From a virus: a stretch of 38,903 nt of DNA. Numbering within the stretch: position 1 is the first letter of the stretch; each line of letters begins with the position of its first letter. The DNA lies in IMG/VR virus record IMGVR_UViG_3300042731_006157, positions 1 through 38,903 of that record; one strand, given 5' to 3'. The translations under genes were made by a program, and so were the position numbers. This document shows, in pieces, positions 8,941-18,157 of this stretch. The notes below the pieces were generated by a model. That model saw only the letters and a list, made by a program, of their open reading frames with translations, searched no databases and had not been told where the DNA came from.

Positions 8941-9353
8941 GCGATGAATTCGACGCTTTGTATGACCGGATCATGTTGGCTGAGGATGCGAATTGGCAGA
9001 CCCCGTCAAAGTTTCTGCGCTCGTCTTCCCCTTATACGCCTCCCACGTTCGACCTGGTGAGGGTCGCGGAGGACTGGAACCACTCCCACCCGTGCAAGGC
9101 TCCGATCTACGAGCACCATTTCGGGATCAAGATTGTGCTCGGTCCCAGCAATGATGCGCTCACCTACAGGGACGCGATCCGTGATGCTCTGCTTTGGGAT
9201 CGGGAGCGGGGGGACAACGGCCAGGTCCAGTACTGGACCAACCTTGGGGGCTTGGTCAGATATGCTCGAATTCAGGGCGTGGAATACTACCGCACAGAGT
9301 GCGCAGAGATGCACGAACTGGTACTAACAATTGCGGCGAGGGCCGCTGAATAA
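8937..9353 (+). CDS. Putative tail terminator/completion protein
   Basis: A 138-residue protein overlapping the gp10-like stop (ATGA). No clear family motif. It is placed where tail terminators occur, directly before the tail tube gene, and has the usual size. Seen: an N-terminal helix, a central beta region (FGIKIVLGPSNDALTYRDAI), a WTNLGGLVRYARI segment and a C-terminal ELVLTIAARAAE strand. Function is inferred only from gene order; a minor tail protein is the alternative. Confidence 0.5.
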   Translation: MSDEFDALYDRIMLAEDANWQTPSKFLRSSSPYTPPTFDLVRVAEDWNHSHPCKAPIYEHHFGIKIVLGPSNDALTYRDAIRDALLWDRERGDNGQVQYWTNLGGLVRYARIQGVEYYRTECAEMHELVLTIAARAAE

Positions 9354-9365
9354 CGGAGGGTAACT

Positions 9366-10115
9366 ATGAGTCTCGAACCACGCAGAATCTTCGGACCTGG
9401 GAACGGTTGGCTCAAGCCGTTGAGCGGAGCCGCGACGCGGAAGATCTTGCACCCGCAAGAAGTGACAATCGACCTGAACATCGAGACCGTCGAATGGAAT
9501 GGCGGAATGGAATTCCCACAGGCAAGTGCTACGATCGCACGCGGGCTATCTGGGACATTCAAGGTGTTTGCCCCAGACGTTCAGACCCTCGCCCTGTTCT
9601 CTGGCGGTACCAAGACGACTGGGAGCGAGAACGTGATGGAGGATGAGGAGGACACGATCCCCGGAACTCCATACGAGGTCACGGTGGATGAGTCTGCAAC
9701 ATTCGTCGAAGACCTTGGGGTCTACAACGTGACCAATGGAGAATGGATGACGAAAGTAGCATCCTCACCGGCCACTGGCGAATACTCGGTTTCGGCTGGC
9801 GTTTACACATACGCGGCTGCAGATGAAGGGGACCTTGTTCGTGCGTGCTATGTCTACACGTCGGCCAGCGGCGAAAACCTGATCGTGCCAAACGCCGTCC
9901 CGATCCCCTCGGTGGAATTCGAGCTCAGAGCGGCGAACAACTGGAACGGAAACAAGCATTCCATCGTCTGCTATCGGATCATCTTCAAGAGTCTTTCGCC
10001 GATCTATGCTTCGAAGCGGGATGAGGACATCAACGAGTATGCCGCGGCGTTCGCTGGACTTGCTGACTACAGCGGAAACGCCTACAAGCTTTCAGCCCTG
10101 CCACCTGCGGCATAA
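9366..10115 (+). CDS. Major tail (tube) protein
   Basis: A 249-residue protein with GGAGGG at 9355 before ATG 9366. It is mostly beta, with repeated strand-like segments (EVTIDLNIETVEWNGGMEFPQ, GTFKVFAPDVQTLALFSGG, FELRAANNWNGNKHSIVCYRIIF) and a terminal GLADYSGNAYKLSALPP. This is the order and composition of siphovirus tube proteins lying before the tape measure. The middle (residues about 100-190) looks like an added beta domain (VTVDES ... VASSPATGEYSV). No overlapping chaperone frame with a slippery site lies between it and the tape measure. Confidence 0.75.
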   Translation: MSLEPRRIFGPGNGWLKPLSGAATRKILHPQEVTIDLNIETVEWNGGMEFPQASATIARGLSGTFKVFAPDVQTLALFSGGTKTTGSENVMEDEEDTIPGTPYEVTVDESATFVEDLGVYNVTNGEWMTKVASSPATGEYSVSAGVYTYAAADEGDLVRACYVYTSASGENLIVPNAVPIPSVEFELRAANNWNGNKHSIVCYRIIFKSLSPIYASKRDEDINEYAAAFAGLADYSGNAYKLSALPPAA

Positions 10116-10125
10116 CGGTTAGTTG

Positions 10126-11691
10126 ATGGCCAATCAGCAGCCAGAAGACCTTGTAATCAAGATCACTGCCGAGCTCTCGGAGGCCCAGAAGCGCTTTCAG
10201 CAAGCGCAGAAGGAAATCCGGGAGCTAACGAATCAGGCGAAGAAGGCTGGGCTCGAGCTGAAGAACTTGCCAGGCGGCAAGGGCGAGCCGTCCGCGCTCG
10301 ACGCGCTATCACGCAGTGCCCAAAACCTAAACTCTCAGTTTATGAGGGGACGCGCGGCCACCTCGCTCCTGATCGGACAGCTCAACCGATTGGGTGATGG
10401 TGCTACTTCTACGGAAACGGCGATCACCGGGCTTGTTGCTGGGCTTGCGCTTGGTGGCCCGCTCGGCGCGGTTGGTGCCGCGATCAGCTCCGCGGTGGAA
10501 GAGCTGAAGAAACTCAGCGATCAGGCGAAGGCGAACAAGAAGGCCTTGGCCGACTTGAGCTCAGGCATAAGCAAGGGCTTGGTCGCGTCGCTCGACATGA
10601 TGGCCGAGCGGGTCCAGAAAGCCAACGGTGTATTGGAGGGCTCGATCGTTATCTGGAAAATGCAGAACGATGCGGCGAAGGAAAATGCGAAGCTCACTCA
10701 GAGAATAGTAGACGAGACCAAGAAGCTTGCGGATCTCGAGAAAGCTGCAGACGGTCACCGGTTCAAGTCGATCAAGCAACAAAGAGAGCTGATCAAGGAG
10801 CTGAAAGACCGGCTCGAGCTTCAGCGTGCGTCCGCAAAGATCGCGGTTATCCAGGAACAGGCGGCCCAGAATGCAGAGGCCGTAAGAGCCGCAAAGGAAG
10901 GCGCCCGCGCGATCGTCGACGCACAGTCTCAGGAGCGGAAAAAGGCTGGGGAGAAGGCCGCGGCAGACGCCCAGAAACAGAGAGAGAAGGAGGCAGAAGA
11001 GAGAAAGAAGGAAGCCGAAAAGCTGGAAAAGGATCTGTTCGATGCTGAACAACGTGAACGCCAAGCAGCTGAGAAGGAATGGAGGGGCGAACAGGAGGCG
11101 GCGCAGGCTGAACGGAAGGAACGGCTTGCGCTTGAGATGGCCGCTGCAGGAGAAGCGACCGAGGCCATGCGTTCGCAGGCTCAGGCGGTCGCGGACGGCG
11201 TGGGAGAGGTATTCGAGCGACTTGCAGCCGGCGAGATGGACCTTGGGGAAGCTATTCAGGAAGTCATGACCAAGACGCTCGACCTGGTCCTAGAGACGGC
11301 ACAGAAACAGATCCTAGCGTCCGCGGCTGTGTCGGCGGCCGAGGCCTTCCAGTCTCAGGCTGCAGCCCCGTTCATCGGTCCAGCCCTTGGCGCTGCAGCC
11401 GCAGCCGCGGCACTCGGGCTAGTCAAGGGGTTCATCTCGAGTCTTCCTAAGCGTGAAGCCGGCGGGCCGGTGACCGGAGGGCGTGCGTACGTGGTGGGCG
11501 AAAAAGGTCCAGAGGCATTCGTCCCAGGCTCATCGGGATCTGTCGTGCCAAACAGACAGCTGACCGGAACCACCATCAATCTTCACGTGTCTGCAATGGA
11601 CAGCAAATCGTTCGAGCGTGCACTCAAGGATAACAGCTCGTCGCTCAGCCGCGTGCTGAATGACATGACCAGGCTCAGGAGAATCGGCTGA
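10126..11691 (+). CDS. Tape measure protein (short)
   Basis: A 521-residue, long-helical protein from ATG 10126. An Ala/Gly-rich hydrophobic block lies near residues 100-125, then extended Lys/Glu/Ala coiled coil to about 340, and a hydrophobic block near 390-440. The C-terminus carries the typical tape measure signature AGGPVTGGRAYVVGEKGPEAFVPG. It sets tail length. At about 520 residues it predicts a short flexible tail of roughly 75-80 nm by the common 1.5 Angstrom per residue rule (inference). The stop overlaps the next start. Confidence 0.9.
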   Translation: MANQQPEDLVIKITAELSEAQKRFQQAQKEIRELTNQAKKAGLELKNLPGGKGEPSALDALSRSAQNLNSQFMRGRAATSLLIGQLNRLGDGATSTETAITGLVAGLALGGPLGAVGAAISSAVEELKKLSDQAKANKKALADLSSGISKGLVASLDMMAERVQKANGVLEGSIVIWKMQNDAAKENAKLTQRIVDETKKLADLEKAADGHRFKSIKQQRELIKELKDRLELQRASAKIAVIQEQAAQNAEAVRAAKEGARAIVDAQSQERKKAGEKAAADAQKQREKEAEERKKEAEKLEKDLFDAEQRERQAAEKEWRGEQEAAQAERKERLALEMAAAGEATEAMRSQAQAVADGVGEVFERLAAGEMDLGEAIQEVMTKTLDLVLETAQKQILASAAVSAAEAFQSQAAAPFIGPALGAAAAAAALGLVKGFISSLPKREAGGPVTGGRAYVVGEKGPEAFVPGSSGSVVPNRQLTGTTINLHVSAMDSKSFERALKDNSSSLSRVLNDMTRLRRIG

Positions 11692-12038
11692 TGGCAACCT
11701 ATCCGACTTTCGCGCTCACAGGCCTAGCGATCCAGAAGATCCCTGTTCTTCCGAATGTCACTGTCCAGGAGACCATATCTGGGAAAGAGATCAGAATCGG
11801 GCATTCATCCACGGTCAGGTGGCGGTACAGGATACCGATCGAGATGATGACCGCTTCAGAGAGGACGGCTTTCTACGCGTTCCTCACGGATGCAGGTGGG
11901 GCATTGACCTCTTTTACGATCACCGATCCAGACACAGCTGCCACGGTCACCGTGAGGCTTGAGGATCCGGGTGTGCTGACCCGGCTGTTCCAAGGCGGGT
12001 GGGGGGACACGGATATCGGCCTGATCGAGGTGCTGTGA
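11691..12038 (+). CDS. Distal-tail-like protein
   Basis: A 115-residue beta-rich protein placed between the tape measure and the hub protein. Sequence features: an opening strand set (FALTGLAIQKIPVLPNVTVQ), GKEIRIGHSSTVRWRYRIPIEM, and TSFTITDPDTAATVTVRL. The family of short proteins at this spot corresponds to lambda M- or GTA g12-like distal tail proteins. The start overlaps the tape measure stop by one base and the stop overlaps the next ATG. Assignment rests on position and fold-like pattern rather than a decisive motif. Confidence 0.6.
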   Translation: MATYPTFALTGLAIQKIPVLPNVTVQETISGKEIRIGHSSTVRWRYRIPIEMMTASERTAFYAFLTDAGGALTSFTITDPDTAATVTVRLEDPGVLTRLFQGGWGDTDIGLIEVL

Positions 12039-12898
12039 TGAGGACGGGTTCCGCGGCCAAGACGCTGATCGAGGGCAACGACTTCTGGTTCCAGGCCGAT
12101 TTGCTCGAGCTGACGCTGGTCTCTGGCCAGGTGATTTATGTGACGACCTGGGACCAGAATATCACGAACGACGGGGATACCTTTCTGACGGCTGGTGGGG
12201 AAGACGACCGGCCTGGAATGAAGCGCGGGCTCATCCGGTGGGCAGTGGGAACCGAAGTTTCGACTTTCGGACTCGTGTTCTGGATCAATGCACCTGACCA
12301 GGGTTTCGGGGGAGAGGAATTCGCGACGCTAGCGGCAAACGGAGGTTTATACGGAGCGCAAATCAATTTCTGGCGGCTTGTCTCAGCGACTACCGGCGGA
12401 TTTGCGACTGCCGATCGTGTGTGGCTGTTCAGCGGCGATGTCACGGATATCTCGATCGACGGGAATGAGATCGGGATAACCGTTCAGTCACAGCTAGCCA
12501 AGCTTGGAGTCATGCTGCCAAAACGGAAATTCCAGGCGAGCTGTCCATACGCCTTTTGCGATGCCGCCTGTGGTCTGAGCGCTGCGACCTATACAACGGC
12601 GCGAACGGTTTCCAGCGTAACTGATCTGAGTCACATCACGGTCTCTGGCTCGATCACGAACGACTACTATAAGGGAGGGAATATTGTTTTTACTTCTGGT
12701 AACCTGATCGGCGTGCGGCGCAATGTGCTTGGGAACACGGCTGGATTGGTGACGCTCGATGCTCCCCTCCCGGCGGCCCCGTCTGTGGCCGATGACGTCG
12801 ATACAATGAGAGGCTGTGCCAAGACGCTGGCCGCGTGTACGGCATACAGCAATCAGACGCGGTTCCCTGGTTTCCCGTTTGCAACTAAGGGTGCATGA
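12038..12898 (+). CDS. Tail hub protein, DUF2163/BR0599 (lambda L / GTA g13-like)
   Basis: A 286-residue protein from ATG 12038 (overlapping TGATG). It has the two-part architecture of DUF2163 plus the phage BR0599 C-terminal region: an N-terminal beta part (FWFQADLLELTLVSGQVIY), FSGDVTDISIDGNEIGITVQS, a cysteine site SCPYAFCDAACG, and the terminal GCAKTLAACTAYSN-x-x-RFPGFPF. The conserved cysteines are the ones that hold an iron-sulfur cluster in related hub proteins such as lambda gpL (family knowledge). It forms the baseplate hub that binds the tail-tip protein encoded next. Confidence 0.85.
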   Translation: MRTGSAAKTLIEGNDFWFQADLLELTLVSGQVIYVTTWDQNITNDGDTFLTAGGEDDRPGMKRGLIRWAVGTEVSTFGLVFWINAPDQGFGGEEFATLAANGGLYGAQINFWRLVSATTGGFATADRVWLFSGDVTDISIDGNEIGITVQSQLAKLGVMLPKRKFQASCPYAFCDAACGLSAATYTTARTVSSVTDLSHITVSGSITNDYYKGGNIVFTSGNLIGVRRNVLGNTAGLVTLDAPLPAAPSVADDVDTMRGCAKTLAACTAYSNQTRFPGFPFATKGA

Positions 12899-15800
12899 TG
12901 GGCCTTGGATTTCTGACAGATAAGCTCAAGGCGCAGCGGGCGCAACTCGAGGGAGCGAACTACGCCAACTCGTTTGCTGGGTTGGGTGGTGGCGCGGACC
13001 TCGATATTTCCTCGATCTGCGTCCCGCTCGTCTATGGCAAGACCAAGGTCAAGGCACAGCCGATTCTCGTACCCAGTGATCTCAGCCGTCAGGAAACATA
13101 TGAGATCACCGTTTGGGGTCAGGTGATTCAGACGGGGCTTTCCTATATCTCGCAAGCCGGACAGTGGGCGCTCTGTCAGGGACCGATACTGGGTACCGTG
13201 TCCAAGGTCTGGCTAAACGATAAGTACAGTTCTACGCTCACCAAGCTACATCCGTTCACGGTGACGAGCGGCCCGCTGTCCCAGTCTCCATGGTCCTATC
13301 TGACCGGTCTATCTTGGTACATCTCAACAACCCTCACAGTGAGCGGTACCACTGTAACGATCAGCGATCCCGACTACTCGCCTTCGAACGTCATCGGCTG
13401 CGTAGTCAAATCAAGCAACAAATACCTGACGGAGATTTCGAGTGGATCTCCGACTGTCGACGAGTTTCTCCCTACGGGCGGCGGGATCACTGTCAACGCT
13501 GCTTGGGACGGCTACGCGCTTGGGATCACGTACATCGTTTTCACTGATCACACGTATAATGACTACGGGTATGGTGGTACCGCACTTCTAAGGTGCGCCG
13601 ATCTCAACCTGTCGAAGAACTATGACGGGCGGACGCCAGAGATCTGGTGCGAGGTTCAGGGACTACTCGGAACATCCGATCAGAACCCGATCGATATCAT
13701 TGAGGATCTACTGACCGATACCGTGCATGGAGCCGGGATTGACAGTGGTCTTTGTAGCTTTGAAAATGGTCAGGCTGGCGACGCAGCGTCCAGCCTCAGG
13801 CGATGGTCCGATCAGGCATCGCTCCTCATATCGGCTGCGATTGAAGACCAGCAGTCCGTTGCATCGATCATCGAAAACATCCTTGTCGGGTGTGATGGCG
13901 AGCTCGTGTGGAGTGATGGCCTGTTCCGGCTCTACCCGTATGCCGAGGCTGACCTCGGCACGTTCTCTGCCTGGCAGACCCCACAATATGAAATCACGGT
14001 CGACGATCTGATATCGGCCCCTGTCCTCAGGGTGGTTGACGCGGACAACACGTATAACGTCGTTCCAGTCGCATACACACAGAGAGCACCTGATGGAACC
14101 GACTGGAGCGAAGATCAGGTGTACAAGACAAAGGAGGTTGCGACTACCGAACTGGCTACCGCGGACTCGACTGGGACGCGAAAAGCTCCGACCGTTGCCA
14201 CCTACCTTCACAGCAAGACAGCGGCCCAGAAGCTGTCAGCGATCCTCGCTCGCCGGCTCACGTACCAGCGCACAGAATACGAACTACACGTCACGGCCCG
14301 TTACATGATGCTCGAACCGTTTGACATCATCGAGCTGACCTTTGCGCCACTCGGGATCAGTGAACGGACGCTGCGCATCGTGTCTATGGAACTGAATGAA
14401 GACGATACCGTCAGGCTGACGTGTGTCGACTGGCTAGGGATGCCTGACTTCGATCCAGAGCCCTTGGAGCCAGACGAGCCGCTGTCCCAGGACGTCACCC
14501 AGGATCCCGGCGATATCTCGGTTTCCTATTGTCGATTGGATCCCAGGTCGATGAACGTCTTGTTGGCCGCAGGCCTCGGGCCGAGCCAATGGTGGGGTGG
14601 GGCGGAATGCTGGATCAGCTGGAACGGGACCGACTACCATCAGGTTGGGTTCACGACCGGCTGTAACTTTGGCCAGCTGACCGGTGCTCTGACGACGGGT
14701 CCGGTCGAGGATACGCAGACACCACAGGTAGATCTGCAGATGGCCCAGGGGGTGCTTCCCGACACCTCGACAAACGAGCGGGATGCAGGGCTTAGGGCCA
14801 TGATCATCGGTGATGAATGCGTCTGGTTCGGTGACGTGACAGAGGACTCTGATCACGTTTATACGCTGGATGACATCCTTCGGGGTCAGGAAGGATCGGT
14901 AATCGAAGCCCACGCGGCTGGCGAACCTGTCCTCTACATTGATGACAAAGTCCTCAGACTACCCGTTACCCCTGACAAGGCAAACGCGACGCTCTACGTA
15001 AAATGGCTGACAGAGAACCTATTTGGGAGCGTGAAGCAAGAGCTGGCGGACGTCACTCCCTACACGTATACGATCCCCGCGTCAGTCGGCCAGTATCGAC
15101 TGTTCAGTTCTCCTGTCCGTGATGAGTTTCAGGGTCTTGATCTGAAGGAGTGGGAGCCGGTCAGCGGCGAGACGAACACGGGGATCCCAACCCTCGACAC
15201 GGATGCGGATGCTACCGGCGGGAAGATCCTATTGATCTCCGGTCAGCTAACGCTCGCCCTTGACAAGGTTATCCCGTTCAATCCGACAAGCGTCTATACG
15301 CTAAGTGTTAAATACCGTCTTGGGTCGACGAACCCAACGCTAAAGGCCGGTCTTTATGGCTTGGATGGCGATCGCGTGACATGGCTGGGTAAGACAGGAG
15401 GAACTGGGCTCAGCGATCAACCGGTAGGACTCGATACGACTGATGTAGATTCCAATTTTCAACTTGCACGGTTCTACTGGTCCGGCATCGATACGAGCGG
15501 CGGAGATGGAGCCTCCGACCTGACAGAGCTTTCAGCAATCAACGATGACACGCGGTACCTTGGGATATGGATACAGGCTGGCGCAGGGGCCGGTGCTGAA
15601 ACAGAAGTCGACTTCATTGAGCTGCGCGAGGAAGTCAGCGGAAGAACGATTGTCTATCAGTCACTTCCGTTCGTTGCACTTGTTCCCGACGGCGATGGTC
15701 AGATGTGGCCCAATGGTCACAGCGAAAGAGAGCCTGGCCCCGATGACCCGATCAACATGATCGACAATGAGGAGCAGGTTCTTCCGAGCTACACAAATTA

Positions 15801-16494
15801 TGGATCCGAATACGGCTGGATCTCGGATGCGAACCCAAAATTCGGCACATATAGTCGAGAGATTGACGGTTACGCTGGCTCAAGCGGGAGCGTCGTCAGC
15901 AGATATCTAGCGCACAGAAGTGCATGCATTGCGGGTCGTACTTATGCGCTCACAGCGCAGTTAACATGTGATTCAGCCTTGGAACAGGCGAACAGTCGCA
16001 TCTATTTTTATAACGCTGCAGGCAGTCAAATCAGTTACGTTGGGTCGAGTGTCTACATATCCAATGGATCGTGGGTGAAGGCCGGCGTTTGTGGCGTGGC
16101 GCCAGATGGCGCAGTCACGATGAAGGCTGCAATAGGCGTGATTACCAATATCGTCTCCTACACGGCATACATAGATGACATATCGCTGCGTGAAGTTGGC
16201 GGCGAGACTGGCCGTCAAATCTGTTCCGGAAGAATAGATGACGATGGTACAATCTTGGGTTCGCAGGGAGCGTACTTTACAGTGAGTCATGCAGGTACCG
16301 GCCTTTATGAGGTGACGATACCAGGGCTTGCCCCAGGCGCCGCACATTACTGCACTGTCTGTGTCACACCTAGTCCTGGCCAGGGACGATCTGGTACTGG
16401 TGGGTGGAGCGCTAGCGACTACGCAGATATTCGCCTGCTTGCGTTTAACTATTCCGCAGTCGATTGCCCATTCAATTTTATTATTATCGGATAA
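12895..16494 (+). CDS. Tail tip/host specificity protein (J/GTA g15-like)
   Basis: A 1,199-residue tail fibre/tip protein starting at ATG 12895 (or 12898), overlapping the hub stop. The N-terminal part (IPLVYGKTKV-like opening, EITVWGQVIQ) and the middle (PVAYTQRAPDGTDW, ARYMMLEPFDIIELTF, SMELNEDDTVRLTC) are those of phage tail J-like proteins; GEPVLYIDD and LPVTPDKANATLYVKW follow. Residues about 985-1105 look like a jelly-roll carbohydrate-binding module (SYTNYGSEYGWISD ... YIDDISLREVG). A beta-rich end closes the protein. It probably binds the host surface and triggers injection. Unusually long beta-rich C-terminal half. Confidence 0.88.
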   Translation: MMGLGFLTDKLKAQRAQLEGANYANSFAGLGGGADLDISSICVPLVYGKTKVKAQPILVPSDLSRQETYEITVWGQVIQTGLSYISQAGQWALCQGPILGTVSKVWLNDKYSSTLTKLHPFTVTSGPLSQSPWSYLTGLSWYISTTLTVSGTTVTISDPDYSPSNVIGCVVKSSNKYLTEISSGSPTVDEFLPTGGGITVNAAWDGYALGITYIVFTDHTYNDYGYGGTALLRCADLNLSKNYDGRTPEIWCEVQGLLGTSDQNPIDIIEDLLTDTVHGAGIDSGLCSFENGQAGDAASSLRRWSDQASLLISAAIEDQQSVASIIENILVGCDGELVWSDGLFRLYPYAEADLGTFSAWQTPQYEITVDDLISAPVLRVVDADNTYNVVPVAYTQRAPDGTDWSEDQVYKTKEVATTELATADSTGTRKAPTVATYLHSKTAAQKLSAILARRLTYQRTEYELHVTARYMMLEPFDIIELTFAPLGISERTLRIVSMELNEDDTVRLTCVDWLGMPDFDPEPLEPDEPLSQDVTQDPGDISVSYCRLDPRSMNVLLAAGLGPSQWWGGAECWISWNGTDYHQVGFTTGCNFGQLTGALTTGPVEDTQTPQVDLQMAQGVLPDTSTNERDAGLRAMIIGDECVWFGDVTEDSDHVYTLDDILRGQEGSVIEAHAAGEPVLYIDDKVLRLPVTPDKANATLYVKWLTENLFGSVKQELADVTPYTYTIPASVGQYRLFSSPVRDEFQGLDLKEWEPVSGETNTGIPTLDTDADATGGKILLISGQLTLALDKVIPFNPTSVYTLSVKYRLGSTNPTLKAGLYGLDGDRVTWLGKTGGTGLSDQPVGLDTTDVDSNFQLARFYWSGIDTSGGDGASDLTELSAINDDTRYLGIWIQAGAGAGAETEVDFIELREEVSGRTIVYQSLPFVALVPDGDGQMWPNGHSEREPGPDDPINMIDNEEQVLPSYTNYGSEYGWISDANPKFGTYSREIDGYAGSSGSVVSRYLAHRSACIAGRTYALTAQLTCDSALEQANSRIYFYNAAGSQISYVGSSVYISNGSWVKAGVCGVAPDGAVTMKAAIGVITNIVSYTAYIDDISLREVGGETGRQICSGRIDDDGTILGSQGAYFTVSHAGTGLYEVTIPGLAPGAAHYCTVCVTPSPGQGRSGTGGWSASDYADIRLLAFNYSAVDCPFNFIIIG

Positions 16495-16500
16495 TTGGGG

Positions 16501-16848
16501 TCACCATTCGCACATCACGCGAAACAGCTCCCACCCATCCTCAGTCTCGATCCAGTCAACTTTGACCGGAGAGTCCTCACACGACACCTGGTGGCCGTGG
16601 AGCGGGACAAGGTCCGGTTCATCCCAGTTCGCACACTCCCACCTACAGATCACGAACAGGGGCGCACCCTCGTATTCCTGTAGCCGACTGACAATCCGAT
16701 CGTCTGCTGTTCTGCACTCGTGATCGCCATCCGCGATCGCGCACACGGGCCCAGGTTCATCCTCACCACACCCACAGCCAACCAACGATCCAGATACAAC
16801 GAGCAAAGCGCCGAAGAGCGCTGTAATCCTTGATCCTCTTGAGCTCAT
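16501..16848 (-). CDS. Exported lipoprotein (superinfection-exclusion candidate)
   Basis: A 115-residue protein on the opposite strand to all neighbours. The N-terminus has basic residues, a hydrophobic stretch and lipobox SLVGC at about residue 25, so it should be a lipid-anchored envelope protein. The mature part has six more cysteines, a D/E-rich composition and tryptophans. AGGAGG lies six bases before ATG 16848. Its own promoter and palindrome lie just upstream. The gene sits beside the receptor-binding tail tip. Phage lipoproteins of this size in this setting, for example T5 Llp, block the receptor; a matching role here is inference, as no homology is recognised. Confidence 0.72.
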   Translation of the reverse strand: MSSRGSRITALFGALLVVSGSLVGCGCGEDEPGPVCAIADGDHECRTADDRIVSRLQEYEGAPLFVICRWECANWDEPDLVPLHGHQVSCEDSPVKVDWIETEDGWELFRVMCEW

Positions 16849-16867
16849 TCATTGCCTCCTGACAAAC

Positions 16868-16896
16868 AGTATATCAAGGGTAGCGCAGCTGCGCAA
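16868..16896 (-). promoter_or_regulatory. Promoter with palindrome for the lipoprotein gene
   Basis: On the minus strand: -35 TTGCGC (16891-16896), 17-bp spacer, -10 TATACT (16868-16873). The -10 is near consensus. A perfect palindrome GCGCAGCTGCGC (16883-16894) overlaps the -35 and the spacer, a typical repressor position. The half-site TAGCGCA is also found in the inverted repeat at 30083-30118. Operator function is inferred. Confidence 0.6.
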
Positions 16897-16969
16897 TTCA
16901 TTTACACACATCCCGTGCCTTGACCCGGACCCCGTGCCATGCTAGGCGCGAATAAAGGAGGAATGTCAG

Positions 16970-17461
16970 ATGTTGCCAAGAAGAGCGAAAATCCTAGTGA
17001 TTCTATCAGCCGTAGGCCTGTGCATCGCCGCTCCCCTCCGGGTCCTGGCCGCTGACTGTTCCTGGTCTCCGCTCAGCGGTCCCAATTCCGTAATCGCAAC
17101 CGGGGCGGCTGACTGCACCTTCACGCCTGCGACCGGAACGACGTCCGATGGAATGGCCCTTGATGGAGTTGGCGCGATCTCGGTCAAGGTCTGTGCGGCC
17201 TCCGGTCAGACGATTACCACAAAGTTTGTGCTCATCGGCTACACGATGGATCCGTACGACGACGTCTGGAGCAGGGATCCGAGTTGGGATTTGCCGAACG
17301 TCGACGGGGAGACGGGCGCAGAATGTCAGGTGGTTGGCACAAAGTCAGTGGTCGGCCCAGTTGGCCGGCTCGTCTATGGAGTCGAATCGGGCGCCGTCTC
17401 GAGCGGCACGATCACGATCAAGATCATTGCAAGCGAATTTGGGCGCGGGCGGCTGCTATGA
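16970..17461 (+). CDS. Secreted beta-rich protein of unknown function
   Basis: A 163-residue protein after AAAGGAGG (16954-16961). It has a clear Sec signal peptide (basic MLPRRAK, hydrophobic core, cleavage near VLA-AD). The mature domain has about five cysteines and a beta pattern (GAISVKVCAASGQTI, KFVLIGYTMDPYDDVW, GPVGRLVYGVESGAV, GTITIKIIA). It resembles a small receptor-binding or fibre-tip sandwich, but no family is recognised. It is the first of four consecutive signal-peptide genes after the tail tip. A weak promoter TTGACC-17-TAGGCG lies at 16920-16948. The last four bases overlap the next ATG. Confidence 0.7.
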   Translation: MLPRRAKILVILSAVGLCIAAPLRVLAADCSWSPLSGPNSVIATGAADCTFTPATGTTSDGMALDGVGAISVKVCAASGQTITTKFVLIGYTMDPYDDVWSRDPSWDLPNVDGETGAECQVVGTKSVVGPVGRLVYGVESGAVSSGTITIKIIASEFGRGRLL

Positions 17462-18150
17462 AAAGGCTTTTCCCCCTGGTACTACTATGCCTGGTGCCCG
17501 GAGCCAGTCTGGCACAGGTTCCCGGGCCTGAGGTTCCTCCATGGCTTTCTCTTTTGTCTGAGTCCGGCGGGACGTTGACTTTGTCCGGGGACATGATCGC
17601 CGCAAGCCTCACCACAACTACGACCGCAGGGAACCAAGCGCTCACGATTGTTGAGGGCTCGTATATCTGTCTTAACGTATCGTGCACTGTTTACATCTAC
17701 AAATCTGGCGGAACTACTGGTTTGAATTCGGGTGGCGGGCCCTGGTCCGCCTATGGCTTCTATGCTAGCGAATTTGTCAGGTTCGGGGCCTCGGGTCTCT
17801 ATCCATCTGGAAGCAGCTACCCGGCGATAATCAAAGGCAATAGGCCGGTAGGAGCTGGTCCATCCGTTGTGGCGGGATCGAACGACGCTCAGACATCCGC
17901 CACAACCGATGTCTTTGCTGTTTCCTACACCGATACCTTGGACGACGCTGACAATACATTCTACGTTAATGCAGCCGGGATGCCACGTCTCGGGATCGGG
18001 AACACGACCGCGACACCAACCTGTGATGCTACTGAGCGCGGCCGTATCTGGGTCGTTGAAGGTGGGGCAGGGGTTACTGATACAATCTCGATGTGCCTAA
18101 AGGCTGCAGCTGACACTTATTCCTGGATCACAATCACGACTGGAGGCTAA
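17458..18150 (+). CDS. Secreted fibre-like protein with QVPGPE mature N-terminus
   Basis: A 230-residue protein; ATG 17458 overlaps the previous stop and gives a perfect signal peptide (MKRLFPLVLLCLVPGASLA), so longer in-frame starts are rejected. The predicted mature protein begins QVPGPEV. It then has Gly/Ser/Thr-rich fibre-like segments and an end (CDATERGRIWVVEGGAGVTD ... MCLKAA) like the C-terminal domains of phage and metagenome tail fibres. Identical first residues QVPGPE occur in the product of 18545. Exported fibre proteins are unusual for tailed phages. Confidence 0.72.
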   Translation: MKRLFPLVLLCLVPGASLAQVPGPEVPPWLSLLSESGGTLTLSGDMIAASLTTTTTAGNQALTIVEGSYICLNVSCTVYIYKSGGTTGLNSGGGPWSAYGFYASEFVRFGASGLYPSGSSYPAIIKGNRPVGAGPSVVAGSNDAQTSATTDVFAVSYTDTLDDADNTFYVNAAGMPRLGIGNTTATPTCDATERGRIWVVEGGAGVTDTISMCLKAAADTYSWITITTGG

Positions 18151-18157
18151 CAACATC

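Noticed and set aside
9366-10126. Slippery-site frameshift giving tape measure chaperones
   Set aside because: Only ten bases separate the tail tube stop from the tape measure start, and no overlapping second frame exists.
16920-16948. Strong promoter before the first secreted protein
   Set aside because: The -10 (TAGGCG) is poor; listed only as a weak possibility in the gene entry.
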